From contig NZ_BJYY01000007.1 of assembly GCF_007991755.1 (NCBI RefSeq), positions 30,406 to 94,405 on the forward strand: a DNA stretch of 64,000 nt. Reading direction: 5' to 3'. Below the pieces are notes generated by a model, which was given only the letters and a program-made list of their open reading frames with translations, ran no database searches and had not been told where the DNA came from. Numbering within the stretch: position 1 is the stretch's first letter; each line of letters begins with the position of its first letter. The position numbers were made by a program, and so were the translations under genes. Source of the DNA: Cellulomonas aerilata. Lineage in GTDB: Bacteria; Actinomycetota; Actinomycetes; Actinomycetales; Cellulomonadaceae. Positions 35,926 through 44,259 of this stretch are shown piece after piece.

Positions 35926-36669
35926 GTGAACATCGGAATCATCGGTGCGGGTTCGATCGGCTCGACGATCGCGCGACGTCTGAGCCGATGCGGGCACGAC
36001 GTGGTGATCGCAAACTCCCGCGGCCCCAAGACGATCGGCGAGTCCGCTCTTCGTACCGGAGCGCGGGCCGTGACTGCTGCAGACGCCGTGAAGGGTGTCG
36101 ACGTGCTGATCGTCTCGGTCCCGATGAACCGCAACGGGGACATCGCCGCTCACGTCCGGTCTGCTCCGGAGAATGCGATCGTCATCGATACCTCGAACTA
36201 CTACCCGATGCGCGACGGGACGGTGCAGGAGTTCGAGGAGGGCCTACCCGAGAGCGTGTGGGTGTCGGACCTGTTCGGGCGCCCCATCGCGAAGGCGTGG
36301 AATGCGATCACCTCGCAGTCCTTCGACACGAAGTCCTCGGACCCGGGCGATCCTGCTCGCGTGGCCATTCCGGTGGCGGCGGACCGTGATGCTGATCGCC
36401 GGGTCGCCATGGCTCTGGTGGAGCAGACCGGCTTCGATGCTTTCGACGCGGGTGTCCTCGCCGAGTCGTGGCGCCAGCAACCCGGTGCGCCCGTCTACTG
36501 CACCGATCGGACGCTCGAGGAGATGCCGCGCTGGCTGACCGCTGCGGACAAGGAACGAGTTCCGCAGCGTCGGGACCTCGCGATGACAGTCATCGGCGAG
36601 TACGCCCGTGCTGGCGGCAGCGTGAGCGGCCGCTTCCTCGTGGCGATCAATCGCGCTTGCTACAGCTGA
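35926..36669 (+). CDS. NAD(P)-binding Rossmann oxidoreductase (F420-dependent NADP reductase-like)
   Basis: A 247-residue protein opening with MNIGIIGAGSIGSTIARRL, the GxGxxG dinucleotide-binding site. The arrangement resembles the NADP oxidoreductase coenzyme F420-dependent family (also ProC-like): VLIVSVPMN near residue 66 and VIDTSNYYPMRDG near 86. The C-terminal part is helical. GTG 35926 has a strong AAGGAGGAAGG site. Actinobacteria commonly make F420, so a deazaflavin role is possible, but plain NAD(P)H-dependent reductases of this family also exist. It may work with the ene-reductase upstream (162-bp gap); that is inference. Confidence 0.75.
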   Translation: MNIGIIGAGSIGSTIARRLSRCGHDVVIANSRGPKTIGESALRTGARAVTAADAVKGVDVLIVSVPMNRNGDIAAHVRSAPENAIVIDTSNYYPMRDGTVQEFEEGLPESVWVSDLFGRPIAKAWNAITSQSFDTKSSDPGDPARVAIPVAADRDADRRVAMALVEQTGFDAFDAGVLAESWRQQPGAPVYCTDRTLEEMPRWLTAADKERVPQRRDLAMTVIGEYARAGGSVSGRFLVAINRACYS

Positions 36670-36807
36670 GCCGTCCTCCGAGCCGTATCGCGTCGAACCC
36701 GATGTCCACGTCGCCGAGGCCGAAGGAATCGATCTGCCGCGAGGCCGTCGTGGCGTTGATCCACCGGTACGACGACTTCGTGCTCCGCCCCGCTCGCACG
36801 GCGGGCT

Positions 36808-37233
36808 GAACAGCCGTACGAAACCGAGGGCCGCACGAGGTACCGCGTCACCGCGGACAACCAGATCGAGGTTCCCGAGGCGGCGCCCGCCCGTCAGGGC
36901 CTCCAGCCGGTGGTGGCGCTGTCCGTCAAGAGGTTCGGCGAGCACACCCAGGTCCGAGCCGGCGAGCCCGTCGCCTTCTCGCTCGACGCCAAGGTGCCGC
37001 CGGGTACCGGCACAACCGTGAGCGCCGCATGGGACGTCCAGGGCACCGGTGCCTTCCCCGTCAAGACGGCCACCTCGAGCCCCCTCGTGAAGGGCCTGAC
37101 GGCGACGTACACGTCCACCGAGCCCGGGACGCACATCCCCGTGGTCCGGGTCACCTCGCAGCGCGACGGCGACACCGGCACGCCGTTCGGGAAGATCTCC
37201 GACCTCGATCGCGTCCGGGTGGTCGTCGTCGAC
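36808..37233 (+). pseudogene. Remnant of a secreted or hydrolase-like protein with a PKD-like C-terminus
   Basis: In one frame the sequence reads EQPYETEGRTRYRV, then QGLQPVVALSV, GEPVAFSLDAKVPPGTG, TEPGTHIPVVRVTSQRDG and ending in LDRVRVVV. I recognise this as the C-terminal part of a group of large actinobacterial proteins with an alpha/beta-hydrolase-type body and a PKD-like end. There is no start codon with a ribosome site and no body upstream, and the frame runs on into unrelated sequence. It is a truncated leftover; the parent gene's function is not certain. Confidence 0.55.
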
Positions 37234-37316
37234 CGACGGCAGCGGGGCCCTCCGGCACCGGTGATCGCTCGCGCGATACGGCACCTCGGAGGGCCCCGTT
37301 CCGTGGTCGGCACAGG

Positions 37317-37495
37317 GCGGCGTCGATCAGCGTCCGCCGCGCCGCGGCGAGCTCATCGACGGCGTCGAGCTGCCATGCCAGGTGGTACAGCCCGACGGTG
37401 CCGGGGACCTGCGTGGGGAACCGGCTCGGCGCAGTCCGGGTCCGCGACGAACAGCCCGGCGTGGTTGAGCCCGACCGGGTGACGGTCGCGCTCAT
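37317..37495 (-). pseudogene. Degraded VOC-family (glyoxalase/dioxygenase) gene
   Basis: Downstream of the DoxX gene, a TGATG junction starts a frame MSATVTR. One frame shift over it continues as VGLNHAGLFVADPD, the opening of VOC-fold metalloproteins. Back in the first frame follow FPTQVPGTVGLYHLAWQ and DELAAARRTLIDA, which belong further into such proteins. A block between the two and the C-terminal half are missing. The gene has therefore lost internal sequence, has a frameshift and is truncated. The start overlaps the doxX stop, so it was once its operon partner. Confidence 0.65.
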
Positions 37496-37971
37496 CAAGC
37501 GGTCATGGACGTCCTGTCGGTGACCGCGTGCGCCGTCGTGCCCGATCGCCGGGCGTCGCGGCGCTCGGCGATGAGGTGGTCGATGCTGAATCGGCCGGCG
37601 CCGACCACGGCCAGGACGAGAGCTCCGGCGCCGAGAGCAGCCACGAGCTCGAAGCCGCCGTCGTCGATGAACACGCCGTTGGGTGCGTGAACGAGCATGA
37701 AGGCGCCGAGCATGTCGAGGACGAGCAGCAGCCCGGCCACGGCGACCCCCGCGCCGACGACGAGTGCGGCGCCACCGAGCAGCTCGACGATCGCGGCGAA
37801 GAGCGCGGACGCCTGCGGGGCCGGCACGCCCATGCCGGCGAAGGAGTCGGCGGTGCCGGCGATGCCGAAGGTGAACAGCTTCTGGGCGCCGTGCGCGATG
37901 AACACGACCCCGAGCGCGATGCGCGCGATGAACAGGGCGACGTCCTTGGTCCAGGGACGGTTGGTCAGCAT
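37495..37971 (-). CDS. DoxX-family membrane protein
   Basis: A 158-residue protein with four membrane segments. ARIALGVVFIAHGAQKLF (about 15-32), PAPQASALFAAIVELLGGAALVVG and a third/fourth pair before RFSIDHLI are the DoxX/SURF4-like layout. Members are linked to redox homeostasis and oxidative or thiol stress; enzymology is poorly defined. ATG 37971 is preceded by GAAAGGCACCTTTCTC. A VOC gene, now broken, was coupled to its end. Operator-like palindromes lie about 260-310 bases upstream. Confidence 0.87.
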   Translation of the reverse strand: MLTNRPWTKDVALFIARIALGVVFIAHGAQKLFTFGIAGTADSFAGMGVPAPQASALFAAIVELLGGAALVVGAGVAVAGLLLVLDMLGAFMLVHAPNGVFIDDGGFELVAALGAGALVLAVVGAGRFSIDHLIAERRDARRSGTTAHAVTDRTSMTA

Positions 37972-39071
37972 GAGAAAGGTGCCTTTCGTGGTTCGTGCGC
38001 GGGGCCGATCGAGGCGGGGGCGGCGCTGGGCGCCGCGGGGGAGGGGATGTCTGGCGATGACGGCGAACCCGCCGGTCCGGACGATCTCCTCGCCGGCGGC
38101 GAGGTGATGTCCGGGGAGCCGATCCCCTCGGGCTCGCGGGCGTGGCGCAGGGACCCGGTGTCGAGGGCTTGGCTCGTGTGGCCGAGGCCGATGATGCTGA
38201 CCCGTCCCCCTGAGGCCGCTCCGACATACATTGTTGTACCTACAACCTTCGCGGCGACGTTACACGAGTTTGGTTGTCGGTTCAACCTTCGGACGGAACC
38301 ATCGCCGCATGCCAGGACATCCCAGGGCCGGGCCGAGGGGAGCTCGCCGCCTGGGTCCGCTTCGCGCTCTCGCTCGAGCTGCTGCCCCCGCCACGACCAG
38401 GAAGCACCGAGCAGGGGTGGCCGGCGTGCGCGGACCGCCGGGTCGCGTCCACGGCGGATGGTGGAGACGACCCGGCAGGGCGGGAGGACGGTGTTGCGGT
38501 CATCCGTCGCCGGCGGGCACACCCGCCTGTGGCCGACTTGAGCAGCGAGTGCGGGGGATCGGTCCCAGAACGACATGGCCCGTGCAGGTCCCGCCGAGCC
38601 GTCAGCTCGCGCCGACACCGCTCCCGGTGACCCGTGCCGGCACATGGAGTCTTCGGGGCGAGAGCGCCCCGGGCTGACGTCGGCTGGCGGGACCTGCGCC
38701 ATCGCGATGAGGCTCGCTGAACATCGGGGCATGGGGATGCGGAGCTGCGTGTGGGACGACGTCGTCCACGTGCGGGCCACGTGCTCACCGGTCCCGGCGT
38801 TGAGCCCCGTGCCGAGGCTCCGGGCGACATCCGCACGAGGTGATCGCCGGCCCATGTAGACGGCGTGCGTCGTGGAGGCGCGGGCATGCCTGAGGTGGTC
38901 CGCGATCGACCGCGGCTGTCAGCCCGTGATCCTCGAGCAGCGTGGCGACCGTCCGTCGCGCGGGTGTGCGGACGAACCACTCGAAGTCCGTCCCGCTCCG
39001 CGCCCGGCGCAGGTCCCGGTCGACGTCGTGGCACCGAGCACCGGGCAGCGCCCGGGCACCACGATGGGCCC
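37972..39071. other. Non-coding or degraded stretch between doxX and the exporter gene
   Basis: About 1.1 kb with no gene I can support. It contains two GTTG...CAAC palindromes (38233-38246 and 38272-38287) in a clearly AT-richer patch. Open frames on both strands are long only because of high GC. One minus-strand frame near 38900-39020 has locally protein-like residues (GTDFEWFVRTPARRTVATLL), which may be a remnant, but no family was recognised. Confidence 0.45.
38233..38287. promoter_or_regulatory. Pair of operator-like palindromes
   Basis: GTTGTA-CC-TACAAC (38233-38246) is a perfect palindrome. GGTTG-N6-CAACC (38272-38287) is a second, related one. Their centres are 40 bases apart, close to four helical turns, so a dimeric regulator could bind both on the same DNA face. 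They lie in the only AT-rich patch of this spacer. The doxX gene is the nearest plausible target. Confidence 0.55.
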
Positions 39072-40865
39072 ATGACGCCCGCATCGATCGGCTCGGTCGT
39101 GCCGACGCCGTCCCCGTCGCCGACCGCCTCACCCGGACCCTCGGCGACCGGCGTGCCCACCGAGGCACCAGCGTCCCCGACACCGACCCCGACGTCGACA
39201 TCGACATCGACATCGACGACCGAGCCGACTGACGTCCCCTCGGAAGAGCCGGAGGCCACCACCGAGCCCACGCAGTCCGCCGTCCCGGAGCCCGTACCCG
39301 AGACGACCGTGCCGTCCCCGTCGCCGTCGACGGTCACGCAGGTGCCACTACCCGCGCCGGTGCCGCCGTCGGTCACGACGTCGCAGATCCCGGCGACGAT
39401 GGTGCTCGCCGCCGTCCTGGTGCTCGTGCTGACGACGCTCGGGGTCCTGCTGGTCCAACGGCAAGCCCGCCGCGCCCGGCGGGCCGAGGCGTCGGAGCAG
39501 CGAGGGACGGCCGGAACGGCGGGGACGACGTCGGTCCCCACGGTGCCCACACGGAGCGTCGAGGGTCCGGCGGCGGCCGACGACGTCGCCGGTCCCACCG
39601 GTGCGGCGGCTCGGAGCGACGCCGAGCTCGTGGCGTTCCTGCTGGCCCTGGGCGGCGCCATGCTCGACGCCGGGGCCCCCGTCGTGCAGGTCCAGGACTC
39701 CCTGCGCCGCGTGGCGGCGGTGAACGGGGCGAGCGCCGCCGAGACCGTGATCCTGCCGACCGCCCTGGTGATCTCCTCCTCGCAGGACGGCACGACGCAC
39801 ACCGCGGCCGCGGGCGCGGGTTCACGGGCGCTGCGGATCGACCAGGTGCACGGCGTGCTGGAGGTCGCCGAGCAGGCCCAGCGCCGACAGCTCACCCCGA
39901 ACGACGGTCGGGCCCGCCTCGCCGAGCTGCTCGAGGTGGAGCCTCCGTACCGGCCGGCGAGCCGGCTGGTCGGGTACGTCGGGTTGGCCGCCGGCCTCGC
40001 GCTCGTCCTCGGCGGCTCGTTCGTCGACGTCCTGCTCGCCGGGGCGCTCGGCGCGGGCGTGGCCGCCGTTCAGGTCGGCGCCGGTCGATGGGCCTCGGTC
40101 TACCAGTCGCTGGTCGTCCTGGGCTGCGCCTTCGGCGTCGCCTGCGCGGCTCTGCTCCTGTCCCGGACAGGGCTGCAGACCAGCGCGCGCGTCGCGATGA
40201 TCGCACCGCTGGTCACGTTCCTCCCCGGGGCGCTGCTCACCACCGGGGCGATCGACCTGGCCACCCGGCACATGGTGGCGGGCGCGGCACGGCTCGCGGG
40301 CGGCGGCATGCAGCTGCTGCTCCTCGCGCTGGGAATCACCGGCGCGGCGAACCTCGTGGGGGTGCCGTCGGCCGTGCTGGCCGGCGCGTCCGGCGGTCAG
40401 CCGCAGCTCGTGTGGCCGTGGGTCGGCGTGCTGCTCTACGGCCTGGGCGTCTGCCTGCACCACTGCGTCCGGCGGGAGGCGGTGGGGTGGATCCTCCTCG
40501 TGCTCCTCGTGGCCTACGCCGGGCAGGTGGTCGGCGGGGTGTTCTTCGGCGGAGCCGTGTCCGCCTTCGTCGGGGCACTGGCGATGACGCCGGTCGCGAT
40601 GTTCGCGGCGGCGCGGCCAGCGGGGCCGCCCATGCTCGTCGCGATCCTGCCCGCCTTCTGGCTGCTGGTCCCCGGTGCTCTGAGCCTCGTGGGGCTGACC
40701 ACCGTCGCCGGCGGCCAGGTTCAGGGGCTGGGAACCGTCGTGACCGCCGCCGCGACGATGGTGGCCATCTCGGTCGGTGTGCTGTCGGGGCTCGCGATCG
40801 GCTCGGGGCTCGGCACGACCAGCGACCGCCTGCGTGCCCTCGTCGGCCGGCGGGGAGTCGGCTGA
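39072..40865 (+). CDS. ThrE-family threonine/serine exporter with Pro/Thr-rich N-terminal extension
   Basis: A 597-residue protein. Residues 1-115 are Pro/Thr/Ser/Glu-rich and repetitive, then a membrane span (about 113-133), a basic linker, and the ThrE/YjjP domain (from about 180: ELVAFLLALGGAMLDAGAPVVQVQDSLRRVA). The C-terminal half has about ten more spans. Corynebacterium ThrE exports threonine and serine; the long disordered leader is extra. ATG 39072 begins a frame with no clear ribosome site, so a later start is possible. It is followed by tRNA genes on the other strand. Confidence 0.83.
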   Translation: MTPASIGSVVPTPSPSPTASPGPSATGVPTEAPASPTPTPTSTSTSTSTTEPTDVPSEEPEATTEPTQSAVPEPVPETTVPSPSPSTVTQVPLPAPVPPSVTTSQIPATMVLAAVLVLVLTTLGVLLVQRQARRARRAEASEQRGTAGTAGTTSVPTVPTRSVEGPAAADDVAGPTGAAARSDAELVAFLLALGGAMLDAGAPVVQVQDSLRRVAAVNGASAAETVILPTALVISSSQDGTTHTAAAGAGSRALRIDQVHGVLEVAEQAQRRQLTPNDGRARLAELLEVEPPYRPASRLVGYVGLAAGLALVLGGSFVDVLLAGALGAGVAAVQVGAGRWASVYQSLVVLGCAFGVACAALLLSRTGLQTSARVAMIAPLVTFLPGALLTTGAIDLATRHMVAGAARLAGGGMQLLLLALGITGAANLVGVPSAVLAGASGGQPQLVWPWVGVLLYGLGVCLHHCVRREAVGWILLVLLVAYAGQVVGGVFFGGAVSAFVGALAMTPVAMFAAARPAGPPMLVAILPAFWLLVPGALSLVGLTTVAGGQVQGLGTVVTAAATMVAISVGVLSGLAIGSGLGTTSDRLRALVGRRGVG

Positions 40866-40979
40866 GGTCCCCGGAGAGAGAGCAGGAGGGTCAGCCGACA
40901 GATCGGGTCGTCAGAACCGATGACCCGGCAGGGAAGCCGTGGGCTGTCGAGGCGCCCATGACGTACGGGGATGGAGAAA

Positions 40980-41005
40980 GCCCGACCCGGGGATCCGGTT
41001 CGGGC
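40980..41005 (-). terminator. Terminator of the tRNA Gly-Cys-Val cluster
   Basis: GCCCGA (40980-40985) and TCGGGC (41000-41005) pair, with an inner CCGG/CCGG stem and one mismatch. On the minus strand the stem is followed by TTTCTCC. It lies 23 bases after the 3' end of tRNA-Val. Confidence 0.6.
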
Positions 41006-41027
41006 CTCTGACCTGCTGTGTTGCTGG

Positions 41028-41099
41028 TGGGCGATACTGGGATCGAACCAGTGACCTCTTCCGTGTCAGGGAAGCGCGCTACCGCTGCGCCAATCGCCC
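41028..41099 (-). tRNA. tRNA-Val (anticodon GAC)
   Basis: The minus strand folds as a complete cloverleaf: acceptor GGGCGAT/ATCGCCC with discriminator A, anticodon stem CTTCC/GGAAG with loop CTGACAC (anticodon GAC), and T-loop GGTTCGATCC. CCA is not encoded. It is last of a three-tRNA cluster. Confidence 0.93.
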
Positions 41100-41131
41100 G
41101 TGCGGTACTACCTGTCGAGCTGCTCACTACG

Positions 41132-41202
41132 AGGTGGAGACGGGATTCGAACCCGTGTGGACGGCTTTGCAGGCCGCTGCCTCGCCTCTCGGCCACTCCA
41201 CC
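41132..41202 (-). tRNA. tRNA-Cys (anticodon GCA)
   Basis: Minus-strand cloverleaf with acceptor GGTGGAG/CTCCACC and discriminator U, as expected for tRNA-Cys. The anticodon loop CTGCAAA reads GCA, and the T-arm has GGGTTCGAATCCC. It is the middle gene of the cluster. Confidence 0.93.
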
Positions 41203-41253
41203 GTGCGGGCCGGCTCTCGCGAGCCGGCCAACCGACCAGGAGTCGGACCACCG

Positions 41254-41325
41254 AGCGGACGACGGGATTCGAACCCGCGACCCTCACCTTGGCAAGGTGA
41301 TGCTCTACCACTGAGCCACGTCCGC
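41254..41325 (-). tRNA. tRNA-Gly (anticodon GCC)
   Basis: Minus-strand cloverleaf with acceptor GCGGACG pairing CGTCCGC and discriminator U. The anticodon loop TTGCCAA reads GCC between CACC/GGTG stems. It is first in the Gly-Cys-Val order that recurs in Actinobacteria. Confidence 0.93.
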
Positions 41326-41375
41326 ACGTCCCGACCCACCGTGTCTTTCGATCCGGTGCGCTGGGCGCGTCCCAG

Positions 41376-41406
41376 ACTTTAGCCGACCCTCTCGGTGAGA
41401 GTCCAA
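41376..41406 (-). promoter_or_regulatory. Promoter of the tRNA cluster
   Basis: Minus strand TTGGAC (41406-41401), a 19-base spacer and TAAAGT (41381-41376), about 50 bases upstream of tRNA-Gly. The spacing is slightly long, but position and composition fit. Confidence 0.5.
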
Positions 41407-41476
41407 CCGGCCCCCCGGACGCCGACGGGGCGAGCCGGGGGACCGCGGGGTCCGGGCCGGTCAGTACGGTGACGGC

Positions 41477-42682
41477 GTGCCTGGACCCACCGACCGCCGG
41501 GACGCCGTCGCCCCCGCAGGGACGGGTCGGGATGAAAGCGCAGGTCAGGCGTGGTTCGCCGGGGTGCGGGCCCGGCGTCCGGTGCAGTGCGTGGACCTGC
41601 GCGCGGACGCCGCCACCGTCGCCCGCGGCGGGTTCTGGGCGGTGGTGGGGGACTTCGGCGGACCGGTGCGCGCGTGGCGCTTCGCCGACGTGAGCCGCGC
41701 CACACCGGGGGCCGACGTCGCCCCGCCGGCCCGTGCGGGGGCGCCCTGGGCGGCCTCGTCCGGACCGCGCCCGCACGACTGGACGACCTCCCTGGACCGC
41801 TCCAGCTACGTCGCCGCGGTCGAACGGGTCCGCCAGGCCGTGCGCGCCGGGGACGTCTACCAGGCCAACGTGTGCCGCGTCCTGTCCGCCCCGCTCGCCG
41901 GGTATGCGGGCCGGGAGCCGTCGGCGCAGGCGCTCTCCGCCGTCCTGGCCGCGGGGAACCCGGCGCCCTTCGCCGGCGGCGTGCACGTCCCGGCAGGCGT
42001 GGGCCTGCCCGCCACCTGGGTGGTGACCGCGTCCCCCGAGCTGTTCCTCCGCCTGGACGACGGCGTCCTCACCTCCGCCCCCATCAAGGGGACGGCGTCG
42101 ACGCCGGACGGGCTGACCGCCAAGGACCGTGCCGAGAACGTCATGATCACCGACCTCGTCCGCAACGACCTGCAGCGGGTGTGCGCCCCCGGGACCGTCG
42201 AGGTCAGCTCGCTCCTGGACGTCGAGGAGCACCCTGGCCTGGTGCACCTGGTCTCGACCGTGCAGGGACGCCTCGCACCCGGTGTCGCGGCCGCGCCGGA
42301 CCTCTGGGCCCGGGTGCTGGACGCGACGTACCCGCCCGGGTCGGTGTCCGGGGCGCCCAAGTCCGCCGCGCTGCGGCTCATCGCGGACCTGGAGCCCGTC
42401 CCGCGCGGCCCGTACTGCGGCGTCGTCGGGTGGATCGACGCGGACGGCGGGCGGGCCGAGCTCGCGGTCGGCATCCGGACGTTCTGGTGGACGGCCGATC
42501 CGCCGGGCGCCGGCGCACCGGGCACCGGCGCACCGGGCACCGGCACGCCGGGCACCCTGCGCTTCGGTACCGGCGCGGGGATCACGTGGGGGAGCGACCC
42601 GGCGGCGGAGTGGGAGGAGACCGAGCTCAAGGCGCGGCGCCTGATCGCCCTGGCCTCGGCGCCGGGCGGCACGCCAGACTGA
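41477..42682 (+). CDS. pabB: Aminodeoxychorismate synthase component I (PabB-like chorismate-binding enzyme)
   Basis: A 401-residue chorismate-utilising enzyme. SYVAAVERVRQAVRAGDVYQANV (about 113-136), SAPIKGTASTP (Lys in the KGT motif), ENVMITDLVRNDL, PPGSVSGAPKSAAL and RGPYCGVVGWID are conserved in order in PabB and TrpE. It makes 4-amino-4-deoxychorismate from chorismate for folate; the lyase PabC is encoded five bases downstream. A 15-bp tandem repeat adds GAGAP-GTGAP-GTGTP near residues 344-358 in a surface loop. GTG 41477 is taken as the start, with no clear ribosome site; the N-terminal domain is short compared with the family. Confidence 0.87.
   Translation: MPGPTDRRDAVAPAGTGRDESAGQAWFAGVRARRPVQCVDLRADAATVARGGFWAVVGDFGGPVRAWRFADVSRATPGADVAPPARAGAPWAASSGPRPHDWTTSLDRSSYVAAVERVRQAVRAGDVYQANVCRVLSAPLAGYAGREPSAQALSAVLAAGNPAPFAGGVHVPAGVGLPATWVVTASPELFLRLDDGVLTSAPIKGTASTPDGLTAKDRAENVMITDLVRNDLQRVCAPGTVEVSSLLDVEEHPGLVHLVSTVQGRLAPGVAAAPDLWARVLDATYPPGSVSGAPKSAALRLIADLEPVPRGPYCGVVGWIDADGGRAELAVGIRTFWWTADPPGAGAPGTGAPGTGTPGTLRFGTGAGITWGSDPAAEWEETELKARRLIALASAPGGTPD
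42506..42550 (+). repeat. Three tandem 15-bp repeats inside pabB
   Basis: Units at 42506-42520, 42521-42535 and 42536-42550 differ by one to three bases; a partial fourth follows. Each encodes Gly-x-Gly-x-Pro. The reading frame is kept, so unit number could vary between strains without breaking the gene. Confidence 0.8.
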
Positions 42683-42686
42683 CGCC

Positions 42687-43550
42687 ATGAGCATCGTGAT
42701 CTGGTCCGGGGGACGTCTGCGCGGCGAGGACGAGGCGGTGGTGACCGCCGTCGACCACGGTCTGACGGTGGGGGACGGCGTCTTCGAGACGTGCGCCGTG
42801 CACGACGGCCGCGCGTTCGCCCTCACCCGGCACCTGCGCCGGCTGGAGCGCTCGGCGACCGGCCTCGGGCTGCCGGCCCCGGACGAAGACGAGATCCGCG
42901 CCGCGGTGGCCGCCGTCCTGGAGGCGGGCGGTCCGGAGATGGGCCGCGTGCGGATCACGGTCACCGCCGGACCGGGGCCGCTCGGCTCCAACCGCCTGCC
43001 GGCCGGCAGCGAGCGGCCGACCGTCGTGGTCGTCGCGGCGCCGGCGAGCACCGCCCGCACCGCCCGGGTCGCGCGCGTGCCGTGGGTGCGCAACGAGCGC
43101 TCCGCCGTCGCGGGTCTGAAGACGACGTCCTACGCCGACAACGTGGTGGCGCTGGCGTACGCGGCCGAGCGGGGCGCGGACGAGGCGCTGTTCGCGAACA
43201 CCGTCGGGGACCTGTGCGAGGGGACCGGCTCCAACGTCGTCGTCGAGGTCGGCGGGGAGCTGCTCACCCCGCCGCTGTCCAGCGGCTGCCTGGCCGGGAT
43301 CACCCGCGAGCTCATGCTCGAGTGGTGTGCCGCGGACGGGATGCCCGTGCGCGAGTCGGCGCCCGGCGAGCTGCGGATGGAGGTGCTCGACGACGTCCTG
43401 GCCGGACGGGCGCAGCTCGCCCTCACGTCGTCCACGCGCAACGTGCAGCCGGTGGCCAACCTCGACGGCACGGACGTCGGTCCGGGCGAGCTCAGCGTGC
43501 AGGCGCAGAAGCTCTTCGAGACGCGGCTGGCGGACGACGTCGACCCCTGA
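42687..43550 (+). CDS. pabC: Aminodeoxychorismate lyase (class IV PLP enzyme)
   Basis: A 287-residue fold-type IV PLP enzyme. VDHGLTVGDGVFET (22-35), the Schiff-base Lys145 in AGLKTTSYADNV and ALFANTVGDLCEGTGSNV are the family motifs; LTSSTRNVQPV follows near the C-terminus. Directly after pabB, the role is release of 4-aminobenzoate and pyruvate from aminodeoxychorismate. Branched-chain or D-amino-acid aminotransferases share the fold, but the context favours PabC. ATG 42687 lies five bases after pabB. Confidence 0.85.
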   Translation: MSIVIWSGGRLRGEDEAVVTAVDHGLTVGDGVFETCAVHDGRAFALTRHLRRLERSATGLGLPAPDEDEIRAAVAAVLEAGGPEMGRVRITVTAGPGPLGSNRLPAGSERPTVVVVAAPASTARTARVARVPWVRNERSAVAGLKTTSYADNVVALAYAAERGADEALFANTVGDLCEGTGSNVVVEVGGELLTPPLSSGCLAGITRELMLEWCAADGMPVRESAPGELRMEVLDDVLAGRAQLALTSSTRNVQPVANLDGTDVGPGELSVQAQKLFETRLADDVDP

Positions 43551-43581
43551 CCCGGCCGGCCCACGTGGGCCGTCCGCGGAC

Positions 43582-43623
43582 GACGAACGACCCCTGGACG
43601 CCGTCGGCCAGGGGTCGTTCGTC
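43582..43623. terminator. Bidirectional terminator between pabC and the SsgA-like gene
   Basis: A perfect 16-bp stem: GACGAACGACCCCTGG (43582-43597) pairs with CCAGGGGTCGTTCGTC (43608-43623) around a 10-base loop. It sits between convergent genes, so it can serve both. There is no long U tract, as is common in high-GC Actinobacteria. Confidence 0.8.
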
Positions 43624-43655
43624 TCCTGCGGCGGCGGGGCGCGCCGGTGCAGGGG

Positions 43656-44084
43656 TCAGGCGGTGAGCAGGGCCGCGATGAGGGCGCTGATCTCCGGGTC
43701 CATCCGGCTGCTCTCGCCGCCGAAGGGGACGAGCTGCTGCGTGGTCTCCACGAACCGCTCGACCGGCTCGGCCGGTGCGGCCAGGAGCGCATCGCCCTCG
43801 ACCCCGCTGAGCGAGATGAGCACGTACGCGGGGTCGTCGTCGCGCCAGACCCGCACGTCGCCGGTGCCGGCGGGTGCGTCCTGGGTGGCGTGGATGCCCT
43901 GGGCCAGCAGCTCGCGCCCGATGAGCCACGTGGACATCGAGTGCGGGCCGGTGAACACGGCACGGACGGTGTAGGGGTCGGCGGCGCGGAACCCGAGCTC
44001 CGCAGTCACGCCGAGCACGGACGCGTCCGACAGGACTAGCTGCATCGTCACCACTTCGACGACGTCGAACGGGCGGACTGCCAT
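43656..44084 (-). CDS. SsgA-like family regulator of sporulation/cell division
   Basis: A 142-residue protein of the SsgA/SALP family. ELGFRAADPYTVRAVF, TGPHSMSTWLIGRELLAQGI and GDVRVWRDDDPAYVLISLSG are the conserved blocks, with family-typical length. In Streptomyces, SALPs steer septum placement and FtsZ recruitment through SsgB. In non-sporulating Actinobacteria the role is unclear. The start at ATG 44084 is certain from the AAGGAGG site 6 bases upstream. It is a single-gene unit, convergent with pabC. Confidence 0.85.
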   Translation of the reverse strand: MAVRPFDVVEVVTMQLVLSDASVLGVTAELGFRAADPYTVRAVFTGPHSMSTWLIGRELLAQGIHATQDAPAGTGDVRVWRDDDPAYVLISLSGVEGDALLAAPAEPVERFVETTQQLVPFGGESSRMDPEISALIAALLTA

Positions 44085-44188
44085 CGTCGCCTCCTTCTCG
44101 GGTAAGTCCGGAGATTACGCGAGGTCAGTGCCCGCACGGCATGGTTACGGGCTTGTTTCACCCAGGTGGCGGGGTGCGGGGTCACCGG

Positions 44189-44218
44189 TTCGGAATATCG
44201 GTCCGCCTCCGCTAACGT
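44189..44218 (+). promoter_or_regulatory. Promoter of tRNA-Val(CAC)
   Basis: TTCGGA (44189-44194), an 18-base spacer and TAACGT (44213-44218), ending about 40 bases before the tRNA. Confidence 0.45.
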
Positions 44219-44259
44219 ATCTCCCGTCGCCGGGCGGACCGCTCCGCACGGGCGTCGAC

